Assembly: GCF_030285785.1 (NCBI RefSeq)
Contig: NZ_CP127247.1
Location: forward strand, 3,991,501-4,055,500
Direction: 5' to 3'
DNA length: 64,000 bases
Source: Parasedimentitalea psychrophila
GTDB lineage: Bacteria > Pseudomonadota > Alphaproteobacteria > Rhodobacterales > Rhodobacteraceae
In this document: positions 1-9,785 of the stretch, piece by piece
Layout of the letters: every line of letters begins with the position of its first letter
Numbering within the stretch: position 1 is the stretch's first letter
Position numbers and translations under genes: made by a program
The notes under the pieces: model-generated
What the model was told of the DNA's origin: nothing
Seen by the model: the letters and a program-made list of their open reading frames with translations, nothing else
Databases searched by the model: none

Positions 1-1940
1 GCGCGGGCAATTATTTCATCAAGATGGCCTTTGGCGCCCTTGGCCACCTGCGCGGTGGTCCGGCCAAAGCGGCGGTGGTTGGCTCGGCTGCGACCGGGCT
101 GATCTCCGGTTCGTCGATTGCCAACGTGGTGACCACCGGTACATTCACCATCCCGCTGATGAAGCGGGTGGGCTTTTCCAGAGAGCAGGCTGGTGCGGTT
201 GAGGTCGCGTCGTCTGTGAATGGTCAGATCATGCCGCCGGTGATGGGGGCTGCGGCCTTTCTGATGGTGGAATATGTCGGCATTTCTTATGTCGAGGTGA
301 TCACCCACGCGTTCCTGCCGGCGACGATTTCCTATATCGCGCTGGTCTATATCGTGCATCTGGAGGCGGTGAAGCGCAACATGCCAACCCTGGGCAACCG
401 GGTGGTGTCGATGGGCAGAACGATTGGCGGCATGGCACTGTTCTTTGCTGGCTTTGCGGCGCTGTGCTACGGCGTGCAATATCCGGTTCAGCTGGTGACT
501 TACCTGTTGCCCGGCGCATCTAATCTGGTGTTGTCTGCCCTGGTGGCTGCGGCCTATGTGGGGCTGTTGTGGGTTGCCTCTGGGGTTGAAGACCTGGTGC
601 CAGATGATCCAAACGCCAAGGTGGTTGAACTGCCGGTGGTGGGCGAGATCTACAAGGCTGGTCTGCATTACCTGCTGCCAATCATTGTGTTGGTCTACTT
701 CCTGATGATCGAACAGAAATCACCGGGGCTGTCCGCCTTTTGGGCGACGGCACTGTTGTTCGTGATCCTGTTGACGCAAAAACCGATCAAATCCATGTTC
801 CGCGGCGAAAGCGAAACAGCCAATGCCTTTAAAGAAGGTGTTGTCGATTTGTGGGACGGCTTGATCGAAGGCGCTCGCAATATGATTGGTATTGCACTGG
901 CCACCGCCACGGCGGGTGTCATTGTCGGCACCGTGACCCTGACCGGTATTGGTCAGGTGATGGCGGATCTGGTCGAATTCCTGTCGGGCGGCAATCTGAT
1001 CCTGATGCTGGTGCTGGTTGGGCTGCTTTCCCTTGTTCTGGGTATGGGATTGCCGACAACTGCGAACTACATCGTTGTCAGCTCGCTGATGGCCGGTGTG
1101 GTGGTCGAACTGGGCGCACAGTCAGGGCTGGTGGTGCCACTAATCGCAGTACACCTGTTTGTGTTCTATTTTGGTATCATGGCAGATGTGACACCGCCGG
1201 TCGGGCTAGCCAGTTTTGCCGCAGCAGCGGTATCAGGCGGCGACGCAATCAAAACCGGTTTCATCGCGTTCTTCTATAGCCTGCGCACGGTGGCACTGCC
1301 GTTTGTGTTCATCTTCAACACCGACCTGCTGTTGATTGATGTCACATTGGTTCAAGGGATTGTGGTGGCGATATCAGCGACCATTGCCATCCTTGTGTTC
1401 ACAGCAGGGACTATGGGCCACTTCCTCACCAAATCCCGTATCTATGAGAGTGTTGCGTTGGTGCTGGTTGCCTTTGTCCTGTTCAGGCCTGACTTCGTTA
1501 TGGACCGGCTAATGCCCGCCCATACCGACGTCGCGCCGACCGAACTTGTACAGGCGCTGACAGCAGCTGAACCGGGTAGTGAGCTGCGGATTACGATCCA
1601 AGGCCCCGATTATGACACCTCCAAGGTCAAATCGACCACTGTGGTGATGGTGATCGACGACCAGGGTGACGGGCAAACCCGTGCTGACGCCTATGGCTTC
1701 ATGATGCTAGAGGAAGACGGTCTGATGAAACTGGAAGAGCCGATGTTTGGCACCCCGTTTTTAACCAAAATTGACAGCGTTTTTGATTTCTATGGGGATG
1801 AGCCGGTTCAGATCACTTCTGTTCAGGCGCCAGCCGATCAACTGCCCAAGGAACTGGTGTTCCTGCCTGCGTTATTGTTGCTGGCCCTGGTTGCCATGCT
1901 GCAGCGCGGACGGGCTAGCAAAGAAGGAGTACCAGCATGA
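1..1940 (+). CDS. TRAP transporter fused permease (DctQ-DctM type), 5' truncated by window edge
   Basis: This is an inner-membrane permease for sodium-driven uptake of an organic acid or similar small solute through a periplasmic TRAP binding protein. The frame is open from base 3, upstream of the first ATG at 24, and already encodes conserved DctM sequence there, so the start lies outside the window. Many hydrophobic segments are visible. The DctM hallmark GMGLPTTANYIVVSS lies near residue 340, counted from the ATG at 24. Roughly the last 150 residues form a soluble region followed by a final membrane helix and a basic tail, as in the DUF3394 extension of fused TRAP permeases. The stop overlaps the start of the next gene (ATGA). 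The substrate cannot be read from the permease alone. Confidence 0.93.
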   Translation, partial: AGNYFIKMAFGALGHLRGGPAKAAVVGSAATGLISGSSIANVVTTGTFTIPLMKRVGFSREQAGAVEVASSVNGQIMPPVMGAAAFLMVEYVGISYVEVITHAFLPATISYIALVYIVHLEAVKRNMPTLGNRVVSMGRTIGGMALFFAGFAALCYGVQYPVQLVTYLLPGASNLVLSALVAAAYVGLLWVASGVEDLVPDDPNAKVVELPVVGEIYKAGLHYLLPIIVLVYFLMIEQKSPGLSAFWATALLFVILLTQKPIKSMFRGESETANAFKEGVVDLWDGLIEGARNMIGIALATATAGVIVGTVTLTGIGQVMADLVEFLSGGNLILMLVLVGLLSLVLGMGLPTTANYIVVSSLMAGVVVELGAQSGLVVPLIAVHLFVFYFGIMADVTPPVGLASFAAAAVSGGDAIKTGFIAFFYSLRTVALPFVFIFNTDLLLIDVTLVQGIVVAISATIAILVFTAGTMGHFLTKSRIYESVALVLVAFVLFRPDFVMDRLMPAHTDVAPTELVQALTAAEPGSELRITIQGPDYDTSKVKSTTVVMVIDDQGDGQTRADAYGFMMLEEDGLMKLEEPMFGTPFLTKIDSVFDFYGDEPVQITSVQAPADQLPKELVFLPALLLLALVAMLQRGRASKEGVPA

Positions 1941-2368
1941 GCAAGTCTATCCTTTGTGCGGTTGATCTTGGCAATGCCGAGACTGACACTAAAGTCCTTG
2001 TTCAGGCGGCCAGGCTGGCTGAACAAGACGGTGCGCAACTGGATGTGGTGACGGTGTTGCCCGATTTTGGTGAAAGCTGGGTGTCGGGATTCTTCGAAGA
2101 GCATCACCACGAGAAAGCGGTCAAGGAAACGTCTGTACGGCTACGTGAAGTCTGTGAACAGGTGGTGGGGGCTGAGCTGAATGCGAAGATCCGCCATCTG
2201 GTGGCAACCGGCACCGCCTATCAGGAGATCCTGAAAACAGCCAAAACGGCTGGGGCAGACCTGATTGTAATCGGCGCGCACAAGCCGGATTTACAGGATT
2301 ACCTGTTGGGACCAAACGCCGCCAGGGTGGTCCGGCATTCGGTTTGCTCGGTCTTTGTGGTACGCTGA
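1937..2368 (+). CDS. UspA-family universal stress protein coupled to TRAP transporter
   Basis: A 143-residue cytoplasmic protein of the universal stress family. The C-terminal ATP-binding signature GAHKPDLQDYLLGPNAARVV has the usual glycine spacing and is followed by the typical hydrophobic last strand (SVFVVR). Its ATG overlaps the permease stop by 4 bp, so the two are translationally coupled. Usp proteins in TRAP operons (TeaD in the Halomonas ectoine system) are ATP-binding regulators of transport, and the same role is inferred here. A hairpin lies just past the stop. Confidence 0.9.
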   Translation: MSKSILCAVDLGNAETDTKVLVQAARLAEQDGAQLDVVTVLPDFGESWVSGFFEEHHHEKAVKETSVRLREVCEQVVGAELNAKIRHLVATGTAYQEILKTAKTAGADLIVIGAHKPDLQDYLLGPNAARVVRHSVCSVFVVR

Positions 2369-2373
2369 AACGA

Positions 2374-2398
2374 ATGGGGGCGCCTTTGTGCGCCCCTA
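2374..2398. terminator. hairpin between convergent genes
   Basis: GGGGCGC (2377-2383) pairs with GCGCCCC (2390-2396) around a 6-nt loop between the Usp gene and the converging AttH-like gene, and overlaps the latter's stop codon. The T tracts on both sides are weak, so it may only be a partial terminator. Confidence 0.5.
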
Positions 2399-3451
2399 TT
2401 CATATCCGGTCATTTCCAGATAACCACGCCCCGTGTGGCTGCCGGAGATGGTGACGGGTCCTTCCCAATACGGCACCGAGGTTCCCATCCAACTTTGCTC
2501 GTTAATTGGCTGAATCATAACCGAAACTTCGTGTTCCGGGAGATTGACCTGCCAGGTAACCGGAACAGTTCGACCCTCAACTATGCTGTAATCCAATGGC
2601 ACAGCCTGAAATGCGCCGGGGGCCAAAGGAGTGGCACTGCCCTCGGCATCAATCCAAGTGCCCGAGCTATAATCGCCGCTGTCACCGCGCAGGATGAAAC
2701 CCATCAATTTGGCGCCGCTATCAAAACTCAGCGAGAACCAGTCCCAACCGTTTTGATCCTTGGCCAGCGGTTGGCTTGACCATTCACGATCTAACCATCC
2801 CTGTCCTGTGACCTCCACAGATCCGTCAGCAAGGGTCAGTGTTCCTGTGACATCGTATCGGGGTTGCGAGTAATAATGGCTGGCCTGGCCACCGGCAGAT
2901 TTCACCGAATAGCCGTTGTCGCCATGTCGCACCAAAGGGCCGCGCGCAGTCATCGCCAAATTATAGGCGAAACGCCCACCACTGGCGGTAACTGTCAGAT
3001 TTTGCAGCGTTTGATCTGGGCTGGCCATCGCCCAGTTGTCAATCCAGGCGGTGAACGGCTGGATGGAAACACCTGCCTGACCGATGCCCCCTCTGGCCCA
3101 GCGTTCGTCATAATACATGGCGTCCTCAGTGGTGAGACCGGCATGTCCCACCCATATTTGTGGGCTGGACCAGCCGGCGCGATCACCTGGGCCACGGGCG
3201 ATACGGAACAGCGTCCACTGAACACCATACTCACCACCGTCATCGCCATTCAGGTTGGCCGTCATGTACCACCATTCAATTCTAAAATTCGGATGGGACC
3301 CATGATCCAACGGGAATTCCAGTGTGTTCTGTCGGTCGGGAATTGCAAATCCCTCAACCTGAGTGCCAAGCCCTGCAAAGCCCTGAGTTGCGCCCATATG
3401 GGGAAGGCAGATAATCACGCCTGCAATCACCAATCTAACGTTCATGGGCAA
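2396..3451 (-). CDS. AttH-like lipocalin-type protein (CrtC/AttH family), predicted exported
   Basis: About 351 residues, beginning with a hydrophobic signal-like segment. No lipobox cysteine is obvious. The motif RIEWWYMTANL is the hallmark of the hydroxyneurosporene synthase/AttH fold (two lipocalin-like halves). Many members of this family sit beside FtsX-type ABC transporters, as here, and are not carotenoid enzymes. The start overlaps the 3' end of the permease gene by about 17 bp, so translation is coupled. Likely role (inference): periplasmic partner that binds or hands over a hydrophobic molecule for the transporter. A slightly later Met (3445) is an alternative start. Confidence 0.85.
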   Translation of the reverse strand: MPMNVRLVIAGVIICLPHMGATQGFAGLGTQVEGFAIPDRQNTLEFPLDHGSHPNFRIEWWYMTANLNGDDGGEYGVQWTLFRIARGPGDRAGWSSPQIWVGHAGLTTEDAMYYDERWARGGIGQAGVSIQPFTAWIDNWAMASPDQTLQNLTVTASGGRFAYNLAMTARGPLVRHGDNGYSVKSAGGQASHYYSQPRYDVTGTLTLADGSVEVTGQGWLDREWSSQPLAKDQNGWDWFSLSFDSGAKLMGFILRGDSGDYSSGTWIDAEGSATPLAPGAFQAVPLDYSIVEGRTVPVTWQVNLPEHEVSVMIQPINEQSWMGTSVPYWEGPVTISGSHTGRGYLEMTGYE

Positions 3452-5834
3452 ACACCTTGAGCAGATCTGCAGGCTTGATACGCGCCAGTTTGATGGCGGG
3501 AACCGCGGCGGCGGCGGCGGCGGCGATCAGAGCCAGCCCCAACAACCGCAACCAATCCATCGGGAACACATACATTGGCAACTTCCAGCCAAAGGCCTCG
3601 ACATTGATGACCGACAATAACACCCAAGCCAGAACAAGGCCAAGTGGCAGCGCCAGGAAAGCGGTTAGAGTGGCCAGAGCGAGACTGCGCAATACTTCTA
3701 ACCATGCCAACTGTCGCCTGGAAACACCCAGGGCCCAAATCGGCGCAAGTTGCGGCAAGCGCATGGTCCAAAGCGTCAGCAGGCTGGTCAGAATAGCAAA
3801 GCCTGCAACCCCTAGGGTCAACAGATTCAGCGCCCCGGTGACGACAAAAGTCCGGTCAAACACCGCCAGAGACCTGGCCTTTATGTCCGCCTGGTCAATC
3901 ACGGATATGGACGCTGAATCAAATGACTGTCGTATCTCCTTGATCAAATCGGAGGCGTCCTTGGGGGGCAGGCGCAGTCCAAATTGGCGGTTGGGAACAT
4001 CGGGCACCCGCTGAAGTAAGCTTGGCAACGAGATTATCGCCTGACCATGTGGATTTCCGTAGTCCGAATACACTCCGGTCACAGGTATCTGCCAATCCTG
4101 GGTGAGTGTTAACATATCGCCAGGCCATAGGTTCTGACGGCGCGCCAGTTGTTCATTTATCATCACTCCGACGCCATCAAATACCTTGTCCCAGGCGGCG
4201 GGCTGAGCCTGAAGAACAGGCCAGTTTTCCCGGTATGTGTCATGATCAATGACACCGTAAATCCGAATAGGAGCCCCGTCATAAGAAACTTCTGCCCAGC
4301 GGATTGGCAATGTGGTGATGTCCCGGTCGGCCAGCCAATCGGTGAATTCCCCGGCTTGTTGCTCATCCTTCACTGTTGCATAAATTTCCGCCGAAAGACG
4401 TTGGTTCATCCAACCGACAAAGGTAAGGCGAAAGCTGGAGGTCATTGTTCCGACGCCGATATTTGTCGCCAGCGCCAAGAGAAGGGCCATCATTGCAAGC
4501 GATATTCCGGGCAGTTGCGCCCGCATATCCGCCCAGATCCATTCGGATAATGCGCTCCTCGCAGTTCGGGCTCCTGCAGAAAGTATTGCAAACAGCAGCA
4601 GAGGCAGCAGTAGTGCAGAGCCCAACATCACCCCGGCAAGCAGAGCGAAGCCAGCCACCAACCCATCAATCAACAGGATGGCGAGACTGCCCGCGACGAT
4701 CAGCCCGCAGCCGGCGATGGCCATTACCTGTTGGCTGGACCGTGCATCCAGGCTGCGGGCCTGAACTCCGGGCGCCAATAGCAGTGGCATTCTGTAAAAA
4801 TTTGCAAAGGCTTGGGCGCTGGCGATTAAGGTGCCAAAGATCGCCATGCCAAGTCCCGACATAATCCAGCTCGCTCGCAAAGTTATGCCGCCCTCAACCG
4901 TTTCGCCGTAGAGTCCGTTTAACGTTGCGCTTACGTCGGGGAGCAGGGCGCCGGCCACCAGATACCCCAGGATCAATCCCAGCCCCCCCGCCGCCAGGGC
5001 AATGACCATAAGTTCGCCGATTAGTAGCCCGGTCAAGAGTCGCAGCGAGACGCCCATGGCCCTCAATGTTCGAAATAAATTGCGCCGCTGTTCAATGCCC
5101 AGGCCGACGGTGCCCTGCACAATGAACAGGCCAACTGCAAAAGACAGCAGGCCAAAGGCCGTAAGATTTAAGTGAAAACTATCGGTGAGCCGTCCGGTCT
5201 CGGTGTCGACTGCGGCGCGCCGCAACAGCTCTGGCGCAAGCTCCGCTAGCGGTTTCAACCCCATCGGTTGATCTGCCAGAATGATCAGCCTGGTGATTTG
5301 TCCGTGAAGTCCCAAAAGGGCCTCAGCTAGGGAGATGTCACTCAACACGACGCCCGTTGGCAGGTTCTCTGTGTGAGTAACGGGCGGTAAATCTGGATGA
5401 CCGTCCAATTGGCTCTGCGTGCTGGGGTGTAGAAATAACCTACCCGGTGAGCTTAGCGCATCCAGTTGAGGCGCCTCTATAGGTGATATCGCGCGCAATG
5501 CGGGATGGTTCAGTGGATCGATACCAAGCAGTTTGACCGATCCATTCCGCAGTGACCACCGGCCCTCGATGACAGGCGCCAACTTCCAACCGGCCCGGCG
5601 TAACATCACGTAGCGAGTCATTGGAATAGTGCCGGTTTTTGGGATCAGAATATCCATTCCCGACAATCCCAATTGGGCCGAAGCCCGCCCGTAGGATGCC
5701 CGCGCCTCGCCGTTTATGGCCTGCACCGCCGACCATAATCCCGTGGCCAATGCCAGGCCAGCAACCAGGGTTAATAGTTGCAGCGGATGACACCTCCAAT
5801 GCGACAACAATGCGCCAAGGGCAGCGCGTATCAT
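3435..5834 (-). CDS. FtsX-like ABC transporter permease (two FtsX domains)
   Basis: A 799-residue membrane protein with an N-terminal helix, a periplasmic region, a first group of three or four helices around residues 230-440, a second soluble region, and a C-terminal helix group. This is the layout of LolC/MacB-class permeases with duplicated FtsX domains. The C-terminus carries an alanine run (AAAAAAAVPAIKLARIKPAD), encoded by repeated GCC codons, typical of the last FtsX helix and cytoplasmic tail. It overlaps both neighbours, giving an ATPase-permease-AttH operon. Such systems move lipids or lipoproteins or act mechanically on the envelope. The substrate is unknown. Confidence 0.9.
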   Translation of the reverse strand: MIRAALGALLSHWRCHPLQLLTLVAGLALATGLWSAVQAINGEARASYGRASAQLGLSGMDILIPKTGTIPMTRYVMLRRAGWKLAPVIEGRWSLRNGSVKLLGIDPLNHPALRAISPIEAPQLDALSSPGRLFLHPSTQSQLDGHPDLPPVTHTENLPTGVVLSDISLAEALLGLHGQITRLIILADQPMGLKPLAELAPELLRRAAVDTETGRLTDSFHLNLTAFGLLSFAVGLFIVQGTVGLGIEQRRNLFRTLRAMGVSLRLLTGLLIGELMVIALAAGGLGLILGYLVAGALLPDVSATLNGLYGETVEGGITLRASWIMSGLGMAIFGTLIASAQAFANFYRMPLLLAPGVQARSLDARSSQQVMAIAGCGLIVAGSLAILLIDGLVAGFALLAGVMLGSALLLPLLLFAILSAGARTARSALSEWIWADMRAQLPGISLAMMALLLALATNIGVGTMTSSFRLTFVGWMNQRLSAEIYATVKDEQQAGEFTDWLADRDITTLPIRWAEVSYDGAPIRIYGVIDHDTYRENWPVLQAQPAAWDKVFDGVGVMINEQLARRQNLWPGDMLTLTQDWQIPVTGVYSDYGNPHGQAIISLPSLLQRVPDVPNRQFGLRLPPKDASDLIKEIRQSFDSASISVIDQADIKARSLAVFDRTFVVTGALNLLTLGVAGFAILTSLLTLWTMRLPQLAPIWALGVSRRQLAWLEVLRSLALATLTAFLALPLGLVLAWVLLSVINVEAFGWKLPMYVFPMDWLRLLGLALIAAAAAAAVPAIKLARIKPADLLKVFAHER

Positions 5835-6499
5835 TGAATTTTCCCTTCACTCAGGTGAATCCGGCGGTCCAGTTGGTTGGCGATCTGCACAGAGTGTGTC
5901 ACCAGAAACAGCGAGGTGCCGCTTTTTCGGACCAATTCCAACATGAGGTTCAGGACTTCGGCGCTGGCCGTTTCGTCCAGATTACCGGTAGGCTCATCCG
6001 CGAGCAGGAGTTTTGGGCGTACGGCCAAAGCCCGGCCAATGGCAACCCGTTGCTGTTGCCCACCTGAAAGCTGCTCTGGATAGCGATTGGTCAAATCTGC
6101 AAGACCCAGGCGGCGTGTCAGTGTTGTGATCCAATCTAAATCCACACGCTCAGCAAGACTGGCGTGCAGCAAGATATTTTGCTCAACGGTGAGTGAAGGG
6201 ACGAGATTAAATTGTTGAAAAACCATAGCAACGTCGGTTCTCCGCAGTTTTGCTCTGGCTCTATCGGTAAGTCCGGTCAGGCTGGTGCCATCAATTTTGA
6301 TTTCGCCACTGTCATAGTGGTCCAGAGCCGCGATCAGGTGCAAAAGCGTACTTTTTCCTGAACCGCTTTCGCCAGTTAATGCGATAGTTTTTCCGGCTTC
6401 CAGATCCAGTGAAACCTTGCGAAGCACGGCGCGGGAGGGCGGCAGGCCCGGATAACATTTACTTAGATTTCGGATGCATAATAGCATGTCGTTGACCAT
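5831..6499 (-). CDS. ABC transporter ATP-binding protein (LolD/MacB class)
   Basis: ATPase partner of the FtsX permease downstream; the 3' end overlaps the permease start by 4 bp. Walker A GESGSGKST, signature LSGGQQQR, Walker B LLLADEPTGNLDE and the switch histidine (THS) are all visible. The frame stays open to 6757, but the extra N-terminal residues do not resemble the family. Homology begins at MLLCIRNLSKCYPG, so a start at 6499 or 6487 is chosen; the former follows AATTTGGGA. The Walker B text with TGNLD is typical of the LolD/MacB/FtsE group. Confidence 0.9.
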   Translation of the reverse strand: MVNDMLLCIRNLSKCYPGLPPSRAVLRKVSLDLEAGKTIALTGESGSGKSTLLHLIAALDHYDSGEIKIDGTSLTGLTDRARAKLRRTDVAMVFQQFNLVPSLTVEQNILLHASLAERVDLDWITTLTRRLGLADLTNRYPEQLSGGQQQRVAIGRALAVRPKLLLADEPTGNLDETASAEVLNLMLELVRKSGTSLFLVTHSVQIANQLDRRIHLSEGKIQ

Positions 6500-6739
6500 T
6501 CCCAAATTCGCTTGTGGCATCATCCGATCCAAGTCACTGAATACTTGCAGAGCGAAACTGTCCAGCACAAGCTGCATCGCCGGGTTTCTTGAGAACAGGA
6601 CAGAATACGTCCAAAGTAGAGTTGCAAATGGGCGCCGAGCATTGTTTGGCAATTGCGTCTGACGACAATGACCTGATATAAATGGACAATTGAAACCAGT
6701 CTGATCAATTTTCACGGTCGAACCCACAAGGAAAGCGAC

Positions 6740-7186
6740 ATGTCCCTGCTGCAACAACTCATTTGGGGAAGTCTTGTTCTGATACTGTGCCTTATTTTGG
6801 AAACGGCGATCCTTTTACATTGCGCCAAAGCGCTGAGGCGGCTCTCCAAGCGATTTGGCCAAGTATTAAGGCCAAGACATACAACCATTTTCATCTTTGT
6901 TGCTTTGTCTTATGTGGTGTTCGCACATACCCTGCAGGTGTGGATCTGGTCGTCCGGCTTTGTGCTCTCTGGCGCGCTGCCCGAATGGAATACAGCCGTT
7001 TACTTCTCCTTGGTGACCTACACGACTTTGGGCTATGGGGATGTGGTGCTTGGTCCGGGACTTCGAATATTCGCGGCATTTTCAGCCGTCACTGGCCTGT
7101 TGGGATTTGGCATTAGCACTGCTTTTCTTGTTGGATCTATTGGTAAAGTGTTTGTTGTTACCCAGGAGGTTGAAGGCGACAACTAG
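6740..7186 (+). CDS. two-TM potassium channel family protein
   Basis: A 148-residue inner-membrane protein with the potassium-selectivity filter TLGYGD at residues 96-101, preceded by a pore helix and flanked by membrane helices. There is another hydrophobic segment at the N-terminus. No RCK/NAD-binding domain follows, so this is a minimal ion-channel protein (Ion_trans_2 type). Transcribed divergently from the ABC operon. Its TAG stop lies within CTAG, shared with the stop of the converging cardiolipin synthase gene. Confidence 0.88.
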   Translation: MSLLQQLIWGSLVLILCLILETAILLHCAKALRRLSKRFGQVLRPRHTTIFIFVALSYVVFAHTLQVWIWSSGFVLSGALPEWNTAVYFSLVTYTTLGYGDVVLGPGLRIFAAFSAVTGLLGFGISTAFLVGSIGKVFVVTQEVEGDN

Positions 7187-8619
7187 AGTACCGGAGCAAA
7201 GAGGCGCGCGACCGGTGCTGCGAGACGGATCAGAAATTTTTGTTGATCCAGCCCTTTGGTAATTTCATCCGCATGGGTGAAATCCTGCTCCAGCATCGTT
7301 GCGACCAATTGTGCCGCCTGAGTGTCAAAGAAAAATGCCATAGCTTCGAAATTCAAGCGGAAGGATCTATTGTCTAGGTTGGTTGTGCCAATACCCGCTA
7401 TCGTTTCGTCAACCAGAACAACTTTTTGATGCATGAACCCAGAGGTGTAGCGAAAGATCTTAACCCCAGCTGCGCGGAGCTCATCGAAATAGGAATATGC
7501 CGCCAGCCAAGGCGCATAATGGTCAATGCTGTCGGGCAACAGGATGCGTACATCTATACCTTTCAGCGCCGCATGTTTGAGGGCGGCAATGACATCCAGG
7601 TCAGGGACAAAATAGGGCGAGGTAATCCAAACCCGATGCCTTGCTGCTGAAATTGCAGAGAAAAACATCATAGATCCGGTTTCGGTCGTGCTATCTCCTG
7701 GGCCGGTGGCGATGATCAATGCCGCCAGATCCTGTTCTGCGATCGTGGCAGACCAGTCCAGCAAGTCCAGCAATGGCTCCTCAGTCAGCCAATGCCAATC
7801 CTCGGCAAATGCCAGTTGAAGCTGCAGCACAACGGGCCCGGTAATCCGCACATTGGTGTCGCGCCAAGGGCCAAATTTTGGATCTTTCCCCAGATACTCA
7901 TCGCCCACATTCAAGCCGCCGGTAAAGCCGGTGTTGCCGTCGATGATGACTGTCTTGCGATGATTTCGAAAATTGAGGTGAAACCGGTGTTTGGGCCCGC
8001 GTCGCGTGCCTGGATCCACCAAATTAATGCCCGCGGCCTGCAGGCTGTTTGAATAGCGCCGCGGCAGAGCATGGCTGCCCACTGCGTCGGTGATAAACCA
8101 AACGGCCACCCCACGTTGCGCGGCAGCGATCATATGATCCCTCAGGCGGCGCCCCAACCCATCATCGCGGACAATATAGAATTGCACCAAAACATAGTGT
8201 CGAGCTTCGTCTATGGCATTGAAAATACTCTGAAAAGATGCCTCACCGTTGATCAGAAGTTCAAAGCCGTTGCCGCCACAAACCGACAGTCCGGCGACGG
8301 CTTCAAAGGGGGCTGGGTTGACCGACATCTGCGCCGGATCCACCGCGTGGGCCTGAGAGAAGTTCTTTATCCCTTGCACCGCGCGCGCCGATTGGATGCG
8401 GGCATCGCGGTAGCTTTTAAACCGGTGATGGCCGAAGAACAAATAGGCGGGCAGGGCGAGGATCGGAAGGGCGAGTAAAAAAACAACCCAGCCCATCGCC
8501 CCCTGCGGTGTGCGCGAGGTGCGGGCGGCGCTGAGAGCTGATAATCCAGCAGCGATCCACATGGCCAGGATCAACAGAGTGCTGAGGGTAATAGACAACA
8601 TATATTTCGCCTTATACAC
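7183..8619 (-). CDS. cls: cardiolipin synthase, phospholipase D type
   Basis: A 478-residue membrane enzyme that condenses two phosphatidylglycerol molecules to cardiolipin. Two N-terminal membrane helices (about residues 7-30 and 42-62) precede two HKD motifs: HRKTVIID starting at residue 220 and HQKVVLVD starting at residue 397. Both are complete (HxKxxxxD). Length and layout match bacterial Cls. It is monocistronic and convergent with the channel gene. Confidence 0.93.
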   Translation of the reverse strand: MYKAKYMLSITLSTLLILAMWIAAGLSALSAARTSRTPQGAMGWVVFLLALPILALPAYLFFGHHRFKSYRDARIQSARAVQGIKNFSQAHAVDPAQMSVNPAPFEAVAGLSVCGGNGFELLINGEASFQSIFNAIDEARHYVLVQFYIVRDDGLGRRLRDHMIAAAQRGVAVWFITDAVGSHALPRRYSNSLQAAGINLVDPGTRRGPKHRFHLNFRNHRKTVIIDGNTGFTGGLNVGDEYLGKDPKFGPWRDTNVRITGPVVLQLQLAFAEDWHWLTEEPLLDLLDWSATIAEQDLAALIIATGPGDSTTETGSMMFFSAISAARHRVWITSPYFVPDLDVIAALKHAALKGIDVRILLPDSIDHYAPWLAAYSYFDELRAAGVKIFRYTSGFMHQKVVLVDETIAGIGTTNLDNRSFRLNFEAMAFFFDTQAAQLVATMLEQDFTHADEITKGLDQQKFLIRLAAPVARLFAPVL

Positions 8620-8900
8620 AACGGATTATTGCAATTTTTTGAGACGAGTATTTGGCTGTAAGTAGATTTCATAGGGGCTTCAGTCGTCACTGAAAGCATG
8701 CCTTTCTCCTCTGTGTTTTACCACAAAAAAGAGGCCACTCAAGAAAAGGACCCGGCTGCTGTTCCTCCTTGCAAAGTGAAAATCCGAACAATGAGGTTGC
8801 ACCAAGGGCTGTTACTCGACTTATCTGAATGTGTGGTCTTCCAGGGAAATGCTGGCCGAGGACCGTTTCCCGCAGGGTAAGGCAGATTGGGCCAATTCTG

Positions 8901-9785
8901 ATGCAAATGTCATTACTAAAGGTGTTGCCGTCGGCGTTATTGGCTGCGGTTCTGCGCTTTAACCGCAAGCAAGGTTGGGTGCTCAGCAGCCACATCGCGA
9001 TGTCTATGATGCTGGCGCTGTTCCCTTTTGTTCTGTTTACAGTGGCTCTGGCTGGCGCGGTGGCCGGGGTGCTTTCCCAGGATGTGCAGCTTGAAGACAT
9101 GGTGGATCTTGTTTTTGGATCCTGGCCGCCGGCAGTTGCCGAGCCGATTGTGAATGAGCTCTATGCCGTCTTAGCGGCATCCAATTCCAGGCTGATGACA
9201 GTGGGCGGTGTACTGGCACTGTATTTCGCCTCCAACGGGGTCGATGCCGTTCGTTTGGCCATGGTTCAGGCCTATCGGGATGATGACCCACGACCATTCT
9301 GGAAATGCCGTTTGTTATGCCTGTCCTTTGTCATTCTGGGAGGGGCCGGGATCATGGCAACCGCCTTTTTTGAATTTTTGCTGCCTTTGTTGGCCCGCTA
9401 TCTTGCAGATTTTTTTCCGCAGGTCACGGTTGGGAGCGGTTGGGGTGGCGGCCTGAATGGGCTGTTGGTGACCCTGACACCTCTGCTTGCGGTGCTGGCC
9501 TGCCATATTTGGTTGCCCGGCCATATCCACAAGCTGCGCCACATTTTGCCGGGGGTCGTGTTGACGATGGTATTATGGTGGGGCGCTGGTTGGGGGTTTT
9601 CAGTGTATGTCAGTGGTTTTGCACGGTATTCCACGACCTATGCCGGGCTGGCCGGGGCCATGGCCGCGCTGATTTTCTTATATTTCAACGCTGCAATTCT
9701 AATTTTGGGCGCCGAGTTCAACGGTGCTTTGATCCAGGCACTTGGCGCTGAGGATCCGGCGGCAAATCCGGAAGGCGGCACTTAA
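8901..9785 (+). CDS. YihY/BrkB family inner-membrane protein
   Basis: About 294 residues with six or so hydrophobic segments and typical YihY/virulence factor BrkB sequence: an N-terminal SSHIAMSMMLALFPF region, then YFASNGVDAVR, and a C-terminal YAGLAGAMAALIFLYFNAAI segment. The frame opens upstream at 8829, but those residues are not family-like, so ATG 8901 is preferred (8907 is also possible; the RBS is weak). Older annotations as ribonuclease BN are considered erroneous for this family. The function is unknown. Confidence 0.88.
   Translation: MQMSLLKVLPSALLAAVLRFNRKQGWVLSSHIAMSMMLALFPFVLFTVALAGAVAGVLSQDVQLEDMVDLVFGSWPPAVAEPIVNELYAVLAASNSRLMTVGGVLALYFASNGVDAVRLAMVQAYRDDDPRPFWKCRLLCLSFVILGGAGIMATAFFEFLLPLLARYLADFFPQVTVGSGWGGGLNGLLVTLTPLLAVLACHIWLPGHIHKLRHILPGVVLTMVLWWGAGWGFSVYVSGFARYSTTYAGLAGAMAALIFLYFNAAILILGAEFNGALIQALGAEDPAANPEGGT

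Noticed and set aside
5831-6757. Longer form of the ABC ATPase starting at 6757
   Set aside because: The extra ~86 residues lack family similarity and overlap the divergent channel gene's start; the internal Met at 6499/6487 fits the ATPase fold.
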